64,000 nt of DNA, taken from an uncultured Christensenella sp. (GTDB taxonomy: Bacteria; Bacillota; Clostridia; Christensenellales; Borkfalkiaceae). Each line of letters begins with the position of its first letter. Positions within the stretch are counted from its first letter, which is position 1. The position numbers were made by a program, and so were the translations under genes. Of this stretch, positions 18,286 through 26,300 are shown in pieces. The notes under the pieces were generated by a model that had not been told where the DNA came from, ran no database searches, and worked only from the letters and a program-made list of their open reading frames with translations. Where the stretch lies: NCBI GenBank assembly GCA_910585705.1, contig CAJUER010000001.1, forward strand, positions 469,406 through 533,405, in the 5' to 3' direction.

Positions 18286-18645
18286 TTAACCGATTACCGC
18301 AAGCACAGCGTTTGTTTCAACGTTCGCACCCTTAGTTACGCCGAAAGTTACTTTTCCGTCGCAAGGTGCGGTTATCTCATTATCCATCTTCATAGCTTCG
18401 AGAACCATTATAGGCTGGTCCTTCTTTACCGCGCTTCCGTCGGCGACGAGCAGGTTCTTAATTAAACCGGGAAAAGGCGACAATACTTTTTCACCGTCAG
18501 CCGAAATTTTTGCGGCGGACTTCACGGGCGCAGCAGCCGCAACGGGTACAGCTTTGGGCGCAACATTCACGCTCTCGCTTTCGCCTACCTCCTCAACTCC
18601 TACCGAATAACTCTTTCCGTCAATAGTAATAACAAAATTACGCAT
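18286..18645 (-). CDS. Biotin carboxyl carrier protein
   Basis: Small biotin/lipoyl-attachment protein carrying carboxyl groups between the carboxyltransferases and OadB. A short N-terminal region is followed by an Ala/Pro/Val-rich hinge at about 30-48, then the biotinyl domain with EAMKMDNEI; the biotinylated lysine is K86 counting from the chosen start. The frame also opens with a TTG six bases upstream (18651); ATG at 18645 is preferred, though the GGAG site is nearer the TTG. Domain organisation resembles MmdC/GcdC carriers. Confidence 0.9.
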   Translation of the reverse strand: MRNFVITIDGKSYSVGVEEVGESESVNVAPKAVPVAAAAPVKSAAKISADGEKVLSPFPGLIKNLLVADGSAVKKDQPIMVLEAMKMDNEITAPCDGKVTFGVTKGANVETNAVLAVIG

Positions 18646-18660
18646 ATTCAAAAGCTCTCC

Positions 18661-19032
18661 TTAAATTCTTTTTATACGTTTAACTTTAAACTCGCATTGC
18701 GGTTTTTCTTCACTGTAATAAGCCATAATCGCAGCAGTTATCGCAACTTTCACTTCATCGGGAATATCGTTGTCGATTACGGGCAATGTCTGAATTGTAT
18801 TTCCCGTCGGCTGCTCTTTGGATTTTCTCTTCATTTTAAGATTCGAAAGAAACGCCAAGTTGTTCGTCTTTCTGAGAATAAAACCGATAAGCCATATTAT
18901 AAAAATAATTACGACTATTCCTATAACAACAACAAGAAAACCTATCAGCGCATAAACGATTGATTCCGCGTAGTTGCTGAAATAGTAATTTCCGTCTTCT
19001 TTAGGTATTATATCTAATAATGCGTTTAACAT
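18661..19032 (-). CDS. OadG-like small membrane subunit of the decarboxylase
   Basis: A 123-residue protein with a single long hydrophobic segment at about 24-53 and a basic cytosolic tail. This is the layout of oxaloacetate decarboxylase gamma or methylmalonyl-CoA decarboxylase delta subunits, which hold the complex at the membrane. Sequence similarity in this family is low, so the call rests mainly on topology and on its place between the acyl-CoA-type carboxyltransferase and the biotin carrier. GAGGG precedes the ATG. Confidence 0.75.
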   Translation of the reverse strand: MLNALLDIIPKEDGNYYFSNYAESIVYALIGFLVVVIGIVVIIFIIWLIGFILRKTNNLAFLSNLKMKRKSKEQPTGNTIQTLPVIDNDIPDEVKVAITAAIMAYYSEEKPQCEFKVKRIKRI

Positions 19033-19039
19033 TTTACCC

Positions 19040-20416
19040 TCACTTAATCAGCATTTGCAACGAAGCCACAAGATACTGCTTGACGAACGACGGCTGGATT
19101 ATATTATCAATATAGCCGCCCTTTGCCGCATTAATCGGATCGGAATTTTCTTCCGCATAACGTTCGGCAAGTTTTTCCTTATCAATATTTTTGTCTGCGG
19201 AAAATTCTATTTCCGCACCCTTTGCCTCATCGAACAATGCAATCTTAGCGTTTGCGAAAGCGTATGAATAGTCGTAACCCATATTCTTCGCCGCGAACAC
19301 TGTATACCCCAAGCCGATAGCTTTGCCGTAAATTACGGAAATTTTAGCCGCATCGATACAGTCGAGTATAGAAACATATTCTCCGATTTCTTTGAGTACG
19401 AGACTGTTGTGCGCTTCCAAATCGGCAGTTATGCCGAGCGTGTTTACAAAAGTTATATAGGGAAGATTGTAGCAACATGCGAATTCGGCGAAATCCTTTA
19501 ATTTTCTTACAGTCAGTGCATTGAGTTCCACTCCGTTTTCGCCGTCGAAAATTACCGTAGCAGAAGCAATTCCGCCTATTCTCGCAAGATAGCATTTTAC
19601 CTGCGGAACGTACGACGCGCCCACTTCTATCGCACTGCCATTATCGAATACCTTCAATAGCGTTGCCGCGTCTGCCTTTTTATCGAGACCTGCAATCAAG
19701 GTGTTCAACTCGTCGCTTTCGTCTACCGCAACCGTTAAAAGACCGTTTATCTTTAAAATTATATCCTTGACTTCGTCAAGGTTTTTAACGGTAAACGAGG
19801 CAATGTTGGCTCTATTTAACCCTGCGGCGCCGCCGACCTCCGACTTGCCGATATTTTTTCCGCTTTGCGCGGCAATGACAAGCGGACTGTTTGCCGCTAA
19901 AACACTTTTCTTGTCTATAAAGAAAGTAAAATCGCAAAGTCCCGCAAGCACGGCAATCTGTCCGTAAACTTCGCCGTCAATTACAAGATACTGCGGAACG
20001 GTTCCTTTAAGCTGGGATGCCTTTAAAATGAGCGACGCCAAACCTTCGAGAACGTTCACGCCTTCACCGACCTGTACACCGAGCGAAGACAAGAAATATA
20101 TTACGGGCGTAGCCGTCTTTTCTGCCTGGTTAAGACATTTTGCGATTTTTTCGCAATTTGCCTTACTCACTCCGCCGGAAAAAACAGCGCTGTTTTGCGC
20201 GACAATATAAAAAGGATAGTCTCCGACGGTGGCAAAGCCCGTAACCACGCCTTCGCCTTCGGCTTCTTCGCCGTAAAAGTCGTTTTTCGAAAAACTGAAA
20301 GACGAAAGCTCAACAAAACTGTCTTTATCTATGAGAGAGTCGATATCCTTGCGGATTTCTTTGCCGACGCTCAAAATTTTCTGCTTACGCGCCTGCAATA
20401 AGCGTAATTTGTCCAT
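19040..20416 (-). CDS. MmdA/12S-type carboxyltransferase subunit, divergent
   Basis: First gene of the carboxylase operon. The overall pattern is that of acyl-CoA carboxyltransferase beta subunits (MmdA, PccB, 12S): an N-terminal helical start, two crotonase-like halves and a C-terminal AAKGGYIDNIIQP that matches the family's DIIxP ending. At 458 residues it is shorter than the usual 510 or so. Both oxyanion-hole regions differ: GPCAGGAVY-type sequence is GEVYGQIAV at 148-156, and the second-half DVPGF...KAYGGAY region reads NTLGI...KAIGLGY. Substrate may be altered or activity lost. AGGAG precedes the ATG. Confidence 0.8.
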   Translation of the reverse strand: MDKLRLLQARKQKILSVGKEIRKDIDSLIDKDSFVELSSFSFSKNDFYGEEAEGEGVVTGFATVGDYPFYIVAQNSAVFSGGVSKANCEKIAKCLNQAEKTATPVIYFLSSLGVQVGEGVNVLEGLASLILKASQLKGTVPQYLVIDGEVYGQIAVLAGLCDFTFFIDKKSVLAANSPLVIAAQSGKNIGKSEVGGAAGLNRANIASFTVKNLDEVKDIILKINGLLTVAVDESDELNTLIAGLDKKADAATLLKVFDNGSAIEVGASYVPQVKCYLARIGGIASATVIFDGENGVELNALTVRKLKDFAEFACCYNLPYITFVNTLGITADLEAHNSLVLKEIGEYVSILDCIDAAKISVIYGKAIGLGYTVFAAKNMGYDYSYAFANAKIALFDEAKGAEIEFSADKNIDKEKLAERYAEENSDPINAAKGGYIDNIIQPSFVKQYLVASLQMLIK

Positions 20417-20450
20417 ATTTTACTCCTAAACGCCAAATTCCTACATATAC

Positions 20451-20478
20451 ATTTTAACAAAAATTTTTACATTTGCAA
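20451..20478 (-). promoter_or_regulatory. Promoter of the carboxylase/sodium-pump operon
   Basis: On the minus strand TTGCAA (20478-20473) and TAAAAT (20456-20451) are 16 bases apart, leaving a leader of about 30 bases with AGGAG before the first gene. The surroundings are very AT-rich, so other starts are possible. Confidence 0.6.
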
Positions 20479-20527
20479 ACTTAATTGATATTATTTTATC
20501 AAAAAAATATTTTGTGTTTTTAAAACA

Positions 20528-20555
20528 AAAAAGATGACAGTTCGGTCATCTTTTT
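20528..20555 (-). terminator. Terminator overlapping the end of the VTT-domain gene
   Basis: Stem AAAAAGATGAC/GTCATCTTTTT with a 6-base loop. The first arm on the minus strand overlaps the TGA stop of the membrane protein gene, and the second arm ends in T residues. It separates that gene from the carboxylase operon. Confidence 0.75.
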
Positions 20556-21466
20556 AACTTTAACTTTGTTTTAATAAAGTTGTCTATTTTATCCGAATAT
20601 TTACAAACTATCCAGAAGGACGCCACCACCAGCGCGGCGAGCACTATCCATATAAGTATGCCCCACCAGGTATTGAAAGGAATTAAACCAATTGAATATG
20701 AAGTGGTTACTACCGAAATAAGACGGGTTATGATTATCATTACTATGAAATACGGCCAAGTCATAGAGGACAAGCCTGCGACGAAGCATAGCACGTCGTC
20801 CGGAAACATAGGCAATAAAAACATTATGGAAAGAATAAGATAGTCTTTCCCTTTAAGCTTTTGCAGCCATTTATCGAGTGTGTCCTGTCCCACTATCCAT
20901 TTAACGGCTTTGTAGCCTATCCATCTGCCAACCGCAAACGCAACTATAGAACCGCTGACAATACCTATAAAACTGTATATTGTACACTTTAACGGACCGA
21001 ACAGCGCAACTCCTGCCGCAACAGCAACCGAGCCCGGTACAGGCAACACGATGACCTGCAAAAAGCAAAAAAGAATAAACAGAAACACAGCCATATTCCC
21101 GAATTGCGCAATATAATCACGCAAAGCCTGAATACTGTTGATTTTCGTTATTATTCCCGTAGCACTTATCGTAAAAAAAACTATACCGCATATATCGACA
21201 AAAATTAGCGCACACAGTATCAGACGGTACAGCGATTGTTTTTTCATTAAATAAAAAACAATATACGCACCTATCATCAAAGCGGAAAAAACCGCAGTAA
21301 GAATAACAAGCAGTGAAAAATGTTCGTAAATAAACGGCAAACTCTTATAAGCAAGTCCGTAAGCAATAAAAACAAAGGCAACAGCACCGAAAAGCACAGC
21401 CGCCAGAATATTGATTGTATGTTTTAAAACTTCGATTTGTTTCGTCATTATCTTATAAAAATCCAC
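20546..21466 (-). CDS. VTT-domain (TVP38/TMEM64, DedA-like) membrane protein
   Basis: Integral membrane protein with about seven hydrophobic segments. The central domain shows VLPVPGSVAVAAGVALFG, GxxxGxxxAFAVGRWIGY and a later FPDDVLCFVAG, all typical of SNARE-associated/VTT proteins, some of which move phospholipids or undecaprenyl phosphate between leaflets. An extra pair of N-terminal hydrophobic segments precedes the domain. The frame opens at GTG 21466; ATG at 21448 is an alternative, and neither has a strong ribosome site. Substrate is unknown. Confidence 0.78.
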   Translation of the reverse strand: MDFYKIMTKQIEVLKHTINILAAVLFGAVAFVFIAYGLAYKSLPFIYEHFSLLVILTAVFSALMIGAYIVFYLMKKQSLYRLILCALIFVDICGIVFFTISATGIITKINSIQALRDYIAQFGNMAVFLFILFCFLQVIVLPVPGSVAVAAGVALFGPLKCTIYSFIGIVSGSIVAFAVGRWIGYKAVKWIVGQDTLDKWLQKLKGKDYLILSIMFLLPMFPDDVLCFVAGLSSMTWPYFIVMIIITRLISVVTTSYSIGLIPFNTWWGILIWIVLAALVVASFWIVCKYSDKIDNFIKTKLKLKR

Positions 21467-21502
21467 CGTTAATACTTATATTATATATAAGTTTCGGCAA
21501 TT

Positions 21503-21949
21503 TTATAATGACGATTTAAAACTTTTTACCGCATCGGTGGCAAGTCTGTCGCAAATATTGTTGTATTCGTTGTCCGCGTGCCCCTTAACTTTAATAAAGT
21601 TTAGCTGATGCTTTTTTGAAAGAAGATACAGCTCTTTCCACAAATCCGCATTCAGAAGAGGCTTATTGTCACCCTTTTTCCAACCGCAATTCTTCCATTC
21701 GAAAATCCAGTTCTTTTCAAAAGCATTGACCGTATACGCCGAATCACTGTAAACGTCGACGCAGCAAGGCTCTTTAAGACATCTAAGCCCTTCAATTACG
21801 GCAGTAATTTCCATGCGGTTGTTTGTCGTTGCCCCTTCCGCTCCTGATATTCTTTTTTCGTGACCGTTAAACATAAGTACGGCGCCCCAGCCCCCGACTC
21901 CCGGATTGCCAGAACACGCGCCGTCAGTATAAAGAATTACCTTTTTCAT
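21503..21949 (-). CDS. rnhA: Ribonuclease HI
   Basis: Degrades RNA in RNA-DNA hybrids. The 148-residue protein has the catalytic start YTDGACSGNPGVGGWG with D9, GATTNNRMEITAVIEGL holding the Glu, DVYSDSAYTV with the next Asp, and VKGHADNEYNN before the last Asp. It has no N-terminal hybrid-binding domain. Its ATG overlaps the proC stop by four bases, indicating translational coupling. Confidence 0.95.
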   Translation of the reverse strand: MKKVILYTDGACSGNPGVGGWGAVLMFNGHEKRISGAEGATTNNRMEITAVIEGLRCLKEPCCVDVYSDSAYTVNAFEKNWIFEWKNCGWKKGDNKPLLNADLWKELYLLSKKHQLNFIKVKGHADNEYNNICDRLATDAVKSFKSSL

Positions 21950-22758
21950 CTATCGGAAAGCTCTTTAGAACGCCCGACGCATGCTTCAACCGCGTCGTAA
22001 ACAATCGCGCGGAAGCCTTTTTCTTCGAATACTTTGACTGCTTCGATTGTCGCTCCGCCTTTACTACATACCTGCATTATCAATTCCGAAACTGTTTGCT
22101 CGTCGCGTAAAACCATTTCCGCCGCGCCAAGCACCGTCTGCGCAGCTAAAAGTTTAGCCTCAGCCCTTGTTAGTCCGTGTTTTACCCCTGCGTCCACGAG
22201 ACTGTCAATAAAAATAAAAGTATATGCAGGACCGCTGCCGCTTACGCCGGCAACTGCGTCCATTTTACTTTCGTCTACGCTTAAAACTGTGCCAAGACAG
22301 TTAAATACGCCGTTAATAAACTCCAAATCGTCCTGATTTTTGTTGAAATCCGCCATATCTATACCGATAATTCCGCTACCGATAGAGCAAGGCAAATTCG
22401 GCATACATCTTGCAACCTTTACGGCCGCCGTACCGAAAGCGTTTTTTATCGTATTTTTCTTTAAACCCGCGATTACGGAAATAATTTTTTCGGGTTTAAC
22501 CTGACCTAAGCTTTTTACGGCTTCGCCAAAATTCTGCGGAGTTACGGCAAGCAATAAATATTCACAGTTTTCCGCAACGTATGCGTTATCCGTAGTTACA
22601 CGAACCCCGAGCTCGTTCACTTTATCGAGTTGCTCTTCAGAAATATCGCTGACTAAAATTTTTCTTTCGCTTAAAAAATCAGATAAAACTATGCCCTTTA
22701 AAATAGCACGAGCCATAAAGCCGCAGCCTATAACTCCAAGTTTAAAGCGTTTTTTCAT
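21946..22758 (-). CDS. proC: Pyrroline-5-carboxylate reductase
   Basis: Last step of proline synthesis, NAD(P)H-dependent. The N-terminal Rossmann motif is GVIGCGFMARAIL at 8-20; ARCMPNLPCSIGSG lies near 116-129, and the family signature GSGPAYTFIFIDSLVDAGVK lies near 173-192, before an all-helical dimer domain. Length 270 is typical. GGAG precedes the ATG. It is coupled to rnhA and divergent from the tRNA-Trp gene. Confidence 0.94.
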   Translation of the reverse strand: MKKRFKLGVIGCGFMARAILKGIVLSDFLSERKILVSDISEEQLDKVNELGVRVTTDNAYVAENCEYLLLAVTPQNFGEAVKSLGQVKPEKIISVIAGLKKNTIKNAFGTAAVKVARCMPNLPCSIGSGIIGIDMADFNKNQDDLEFINGVFNCLGTVLSVDESKMDAVAGVSGSGPAYTFIFIDSLVDAGVKHGLTRAEAKLLAAQTVLGAAEMVLRDEQTVSELIMQVCSKGGATIEAVKVFEEKGFRAIVYDAVEACVGRSKELSDR

Positions 22759-22776
22759 AAAAAACTCCGAAAACAG

Positions 22777-22805
22777 TTGACTTAAATTAACTGTTATAAT
22801 ATAAT
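22777..22805 (+). promoter_or_regulatory. Promoter of tRNA-Trp
   Basis: TTGACT and TATAAT lie exactly 17 bases apart, 21 bases upstream of the mature tRNA. This is close to consensus, as is common for stable RNA genes. Confidence 0.8.
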
Positions 22806-22826
22806 TTATTTGTTTTTAAATATTTT

Positions 22827-22901
22827 AGGGGAGTAGCTCAACGGTAGAGTCGCGGTCTCCAAAACCGTCGGTTGCATGTTCGAATCGTGTCTCCCCTGCC
22901 A
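22827..22901 (+). tRNA. tRNA-Trp (anticodon CCA)
   Basis: A 75-base cloverleaf with encoded 3' CCA. The acceptor arms are AGGGGAG and CTCCCCT with G as discriminator. The D arm GCTC/GAGT, anticodon arm GCGGT/ACCGT around loop CTCCAAA, and T arm with TTCGAAT are all present. The anticodon CCA reads UGG (Trp). A consensus promoter lies upstream and a terminator downstream, so it is an independent unit. Confidence 0.97.
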
Positions 22902-22905
22902 ATCA

Positions 22906-22941
22906 GCTCATAACACAGTTTTGTGGTATGAGCGTTTTTTT
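22906..22941 (+). terminator. Terminator of tRNA-Trp
   Basis: Twelve-base arms GCTCATAACACA/TGTGGTATGAGC with one mismatch and a 4-base loop are followed by seven T residues, starting five bases after the tRNA. Confidence 0.9.
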
Positions 22942-22964
22942 ATTAGCATTAAATAAACCGAAAT

Positions 22965-23414
22965 TCAGTTCCAACCGTATTCCATGTAATTTACGGAATT
23001 GAAGTATGCGTCGATTGCGGCTTTTCTGTCCGGAATTAAGTCTTGCGGCAGATTATCCAAATCCGCCCATAAAAGTTGCGAGCATTTTCCTCTTTCCATA
23101 ATTTGCGGTTCGCCCTCAAACTTTTCGCACATAAAATATCCGTAATAGTAAATTTTATCCCCGTCACGCTTATGGATAAAACAAATAAACTTCAAATCCT
23201 CTCTTTTTATGCTTAAACCCAGCTCTTCGGCACATTCACGAAGTACTGTGTCAGACATAGCCTCATCTTTTTCTACGTGTCCCGAACAAGATAAGTCCAA
23301 TAAACCGTCCGCAAAGCCCGTATTTTGCCTGCGTTGAAGTAACACCTGCGCTCTACCGTTCAAATTCCTTAAAAGCATAAGCACCACTCCCGCAGGAGCC
23401 GTAAACCTTTCCAT
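22965..23414 (-). CDS. Nudix hydrolase
   Basis: A 149-residue Nudix protein that probably hydrolyses a nucleoside diphosphate linked to another group. The Nudix box spans 45-67 (GHVEKDE...RECAEELGL) with the REUXEE core intact. LDLSCSGHVEKDE resembles house-cleaning MutT or isopentenyl-diphosphate-isomerase-like Nudix proteins. Substrate cannot be told from sequence. The ATG overlaps the purB stop by one base (TAATG), so it is coupled to purine synthesis and is the last gene of the comEB-ppi-purB unit. Confidence 0.85.
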   Translation of the reverse strand: MERFTAPAGVVLMLLRNLNGRAQVLLQRRQNTGFADGLLDLSCSGHVEKDEAMSDTVLRECAEELGLSIKREDLKFICFIHKRDGDKIYYYGYFMCEKFEGEPQIMERGKCSQLLWADLDNLPQDLIPDRKAAIDAYFNSVNYMEYGWN

Positions 23415-24850
23415 TAAATTTTCACGTCGCCTTTCTGACCCAAACGTTTTTCATTCTTCTTCAAAACAGGGTCGACGTCATTCTTTATAAATTCAATAAC
23501 CTGCGAAGGCGCTCTGCCTATAAATTTCTTTGCATCGAGAATTTCTTCTAACTTTCCGCTGACCGCATCAAACATCGGCTCTGCCTTTATCAACTCAATC
23601 AAGTTGTTTTCTTTGCCGAGCTCTTTTACGTTTTTACCAGCCTGCATAGAAAGCACTCTGATTTTTTCATGCAATTCCTGCCTGTTTCCGCCTGTTTTTA
23701 CACATTCCATCATAATATTTTCTGTTGCCATAAACGGAAGCTCAGCAGCAATGTGCTTTGCTATCACCTTTTCGTAAACGACAAGATTTTCTGATACGTT
23801 CATATAAATATTTAGCACGCCGTCCAACGCAAGAAATGCCTGTGCATTTACTATCCTTCTGTTTGCAGAATCATCCAACGTTCTTTCAAACCACTGCGTT
23901 CCCGCCGTTATCGCGCTGTTCATCGGAAGCGAAATAATAAATCTTGCGAGCGAACCCATTCTTTCACAGCGCATAGGATTGCGCTTATATGCCATTGCGG
24001 AAGAACCGATCTGCGATTTTTCAAATGGCTCTTCCACCTCTTTCATATTCTGCAAAATTCTTATATCGTTTGAAAATTTATAAGCGCTTTGAGCAATCTG
24101 AGACAGCACGCACAAAACGTTGTAATCGAACTTTCTGGGATAGGTCTGACCCGTAACGGAATAAACCTTATCGTAACCGAGCTTATTGACTACTTTCTTC
24201 TCAAGCTCTTTAACCTTCTTTTCGTCGCCGTTAAACAGCTCCATAAAACTCGCCTGTGTTCCCGTAGTCCCCTTCACTCCGCGCAATCTGAAAGCCGACT
24301 GCAAATTTTCAAGATTCTGATAATCCATCAATAAATCCTGAATCCAAAGTGTCGCACGCTTGCCGACAGTAGTAAGCTGTGCGGGCTGTAAATGTGTAAA
24401 GCCCAAAGTCGGAACGTCCTTATACTTAATGGCGAAAGCGCGTAATTTGTCGATTACGTTTACAATTTTGCCTTTGATAATTTCAAGCGCATCGCTTAAT
24501 ATAATCAGTTCGGAATTGCAATCAACAAAACAGCTTGTCGCGCCCAAATGAATTATGGGCATTGCCGAAGATGCCTGCGTTCCGAACGCTTTAACGTGCG
24601 CCATTACGTCGTGTCTGACCTCTCTTTCAAACTTTTCGGCAAGCTCGAAATTAATATTTTCGGCAAATTTTTTCATTTCGTCGATTTGCGACTGCGTTAT
24701 TTTCAGTCCGAGCTCCATCTCCGATTCCGCAAGCGCAATCCACAGCTTTCGCCAAAGTTTAAAACGTTTTTCATCCGAAAAATTTTCAGCCATTTCACTA
24801 CTTGCATATCTCGTTATTAAGGGATTCTGATATACCGAGTTATCCGTCAT
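23414..24850 (-). CDS. purB: Adenylosuccinate lyase
   Basis: Fumarase-superfamily lyase acting twice in purine synthesis (SAICAR and adenylosuccinate). The superfamily signature SSAMAYKRNPMRCE lies near 288-301, TQASFMELF and LGFTHLQPAQLTTVGKRA near 150-210 provide further active-site residues. At 478 residues it is of the longer, animal-like PurB type also seen in Clostridia and Bacteroidetes. GGAG precedes the ATG. Confidence 0.94.
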   Translation of the reverse strand: MTDNSVYQNPLITRYASSEMAENFSDEKRFKLWRKLWIALAESEMELGLKITQSQIDEMKKFAENINFELAEKFEREVRHDVMAHVKAFGTQASSAMPIIHLGATSCFVDCNSELIILSDALEIIKGKIVNVIDKLRAFAIKYKDVPTLGFTHLQPAQLTTVGKRATLWIQDLLMDYQNLENLQSAFRLRGVKGTTGTQASFMELFNGDEKKVKELEKKVVNKLGYDKVYSVTGQTYPRKFDYNVLCVLSQIAQSAYKFSNDIRILQNMKEVEEPFEKSQIGSSAMAYKRNPMRCERMGSLARFIISLPMNSAITAGTQWFERTLDDSANRRIVNAQAFLALDGVLNIYMNVSENLVVYEKVIAKHIAAELPFMATENIMMECVKTGGNRQELHEKIRVLSMQAGKNVKELGKENNLIELIKAEPMFDAVSGKLEEILDAKKFIGRAPSQVIEFIKNDVDPVLKKNEKRLGQKGDVKI

Positions 24851-24862
24851 AAGTATCTCCGT

Positions 24863-25384
24863 TTAACATTTTACAGGCTGAGGATACTCAACCGAGAAAG
24901 TTTCGACCGTCACTTTTTTCATTACTTGCGGCGTGTTCGGTTTATCGTTCCAATCCGTTTCAACCGAAGCAATCGCGTCAACCGCCTCAATTCCTTCGAT
25001 AACTTTACCGAAAGCCGCATACTGCCCGTCAAGATGCGATGCATTTTTGTGCATTATAAAAAACTGCGAACCGGCACTGTTCGGCGACATAGCCCTCGCC
25101 ATCGAAAGCACGCCGCGCGAGTGCTTTACGTCGTTATTTGTAAAGCCGTTCAATGCAAACTCACCTTTAATATGATAACCGGGCCCGCCCGTGCCTACGC
25201 CGGCAGGGTCGCCACCTTGAATCATAAATCCGCATATTACGCGGTGAAAAATAAGCCCGTCGTAAAAACCGCTGTTTGCAAGACTTATAAAATTGTTTAC
25301 GGTGTTCGGGGCTTTATCGGGGTAAAGTTCCGCCTTTATGACTTTTCCGTCCGCCATTTCAATAGTAACAATTGGATTTTGCAT
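24863..25384 (-). CDS. Cyclophilin-type peptidyl-prolyl isomerase
   Basis: Single-domain cytosolic cyclophilin of about 173 residues, catalysing cis-trans isomerisation of X-Pro bonds. Motifs include FHRVICGFMIQGGDP with the catalytic Arg, GPGYHIKGEF, SMARAMSPNSAGSQFFIM and HLDGQYAAFGKV. It lacks a signal peptide. The frame opens at GTG 25390, but ATG 25384 is chosen because AGGAG sits five bases before it and overlaps the GTG. It follows comEB by nine bases. Confidence 0.93.
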   Translation of the reverse strand: MQNPIVTIEMADGKVIKAELYPDKAPNTVNNFISLANSGFYDGLIFHRVICGFMIQGGDPAGVGTGGPGYHIKGEFALNGFTNNDVKHSRGVLSMARAMSPNSAGSQFFIMHKNASHLDGQYAAFGKVIEGIEAVDAIASVETDWNDKPNTPQVMKKVTVETFSVEYPQPVKC

Positions 25385-25393
25385 ATTCACTCC

Positions 25394-25846
25394 TTATAAT
25401 TCGCAAAATTTTTCAAGCTGAACGCCTGCTTCCTTAAACAATTTCAAAGAAAAATCGTCGGGATAGCCTTCTTTGTAAACAACGCGCTTTATTCCCGAGT
25501 TAATGATTATCTTCGCACAAATAACGCAAGGCTGGTGCGTGCAGTAAAGCGTACACCCTTCCACGCTGCACCCCACCCTTGCCGCCTGAATAATCGCATT
25601 CTGCTCGGCGTGAACGGCATAACATATTTCGTGCATTTTTCCGCTTTCGATATTCAGCTTCTTTCTTAAACACTCTTTTTTGTCTACGCAGCTTTCAATG
25701 CCTTGAGGCGCCCCGTTATAGCCGGTAGCGATTATTCTTTTGTTCTTTACGATAACCGCACCGACGTGTCTGTTTTCCTGAAAACAGCTTGACCATGAAC
25801 CAATTTGCTCGGTCATTTCCATAAATCTTTTATCCCACTTATCCAT
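25394..25846 (-). CDS. dCMP deaminase (ComEB-like)
   Basis: Zinc deaminase converting dCMP to dUMP for thymidylate synthesis. With the chosen start the zinc motif is H79-A-E81 with C107 and C110 (CTHQPCVIC). An upstream ATG at 25876 exists, but the promoter's TATAAT abuts it, so the transcript would begin after that codon. The ATG at 25846 gives MDKWDKRFMEM, the normal family N-terminus, with AAAGG upstream. It heads the unit comEB-ppi-purB-nudix. Confidence 0.9.
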   Translation of the reverse strand: MDKWDKRFMEMTEQIGSWSSCFQENRHVGAVIVKNKRIIATGYNGAPQGIESCVDKKECLRKKLNIESGKMHEICYAVHAEQNAIIQAARVGCSVEGCTLYCTHQPCVICAKIIINSGIKRVVYKEGYPDDFSLKLFKEAGVQLEKFCEL

Positions 25847-25876
25847 GAAATTATCTGCCTTTATATGTTTGGACAT

Positions 25877-25905
25877 ATTATACCATAAATTTTCCTGAAT
25901 TGCAA
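25877..25905 (-). promoter_or_regulatory. Promoter of the dCMP deaminase operon
   Basis: On the minus strand TTGCAA and TATAAT are 17 bases apart, with the TATAAT at 25882-25877. The expected transcription start falls around 25870, inside what would otherwise be the first codons of the long frame, which supports the downstream start at 25846. Confidence 0.75.
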
Positions 25906-25923
25906 TTTTTTACATAATTATGT

Positions 25924-25952
25924 TTGACTTTATTTTGCCTTGTTTATAAAAT
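25924..25952 (+). promoter_or_regulatory. Promoter of groES-groEL
   Basis: TTGACT and TAAAAT are 17 bases apart, giving a leader of about 34 bases before groES. No CIRCE element (TTAGCACTC-N9-GAGTGCTAA) is present between this promoter and the start codon, nor upstream of it. Confidence 0.7.
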
Positions 25953-25992
25953 ATCTGTGATTAAAATAAAATAAATTTCGGAGGCATTTATT

Positions 25993-26277
25993 ATGACAAT
26001 TAAACCGTTATTCGACAAGGTTGTCGTCGAGGGTTTAAAGGCAGAGGAAAAAACTAAAAGCGGACTTTATCTCACTTCCGCATCGCAAGAAAAACCCGCA
26101 ACATGCGTGATTATCGCCGTTGGTCCCGGAGGCGTTGTCGACGGCAAAGAAGTAAAAATGCAGGTTAAAGTCGGCGATAAAGTTTTACTTGCCAAGTACA
26201 GCGGAACTGAAGTAAAAGTTGACGAAAAAGAGTATACTATAATCCGTCAGAGCGATATTCTGGCAATAGTAGAATAA
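25993..26277 (+). CDS. groES: Co-chaperonin GroES
   Basis: Heptameric lid of the chaperonin, 94 residues. The start MTIKPLFDKVVVEGLKAEEK contains the usual domain core, the mobile loop TKSGLYLTSASQEKPA follows, and YTIIRQSDILAIVE ends the protein in the family's manner. CGGAGG precedes the ATG. It is 23 bases upstream of groEL. Confidence 0.96.
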   Translation: MTIKPLFDKVVVEGLKAEEKTKSGLYLTSASQEKPATCVIIAVGPGGVVDGKEVKMQVKVGDKVLLAKYSGTEVKVDEKEYTIIRQSDILAIVE

Positions 26278-26300
26278 TTTATAAGGAGATTAAGTTAGTT

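Noticed and set aside
18651..18686. Separate gene upstream of the biotin carrier start
   Set aside because: The short gap between the OadG-like and biotin carrier genes only contains the ribosome site; the TTG at 18651 is an in-frame alternative start, not a new gene.
23243..23256. Another near copy of the TGTCAGACATA palindrome
   Set aside because: It lies inside the Nudix coding sequence, is imperfect, and is likely chance. A weaker match near 15107 in the flavoprotein gene was set aside for the same reason.
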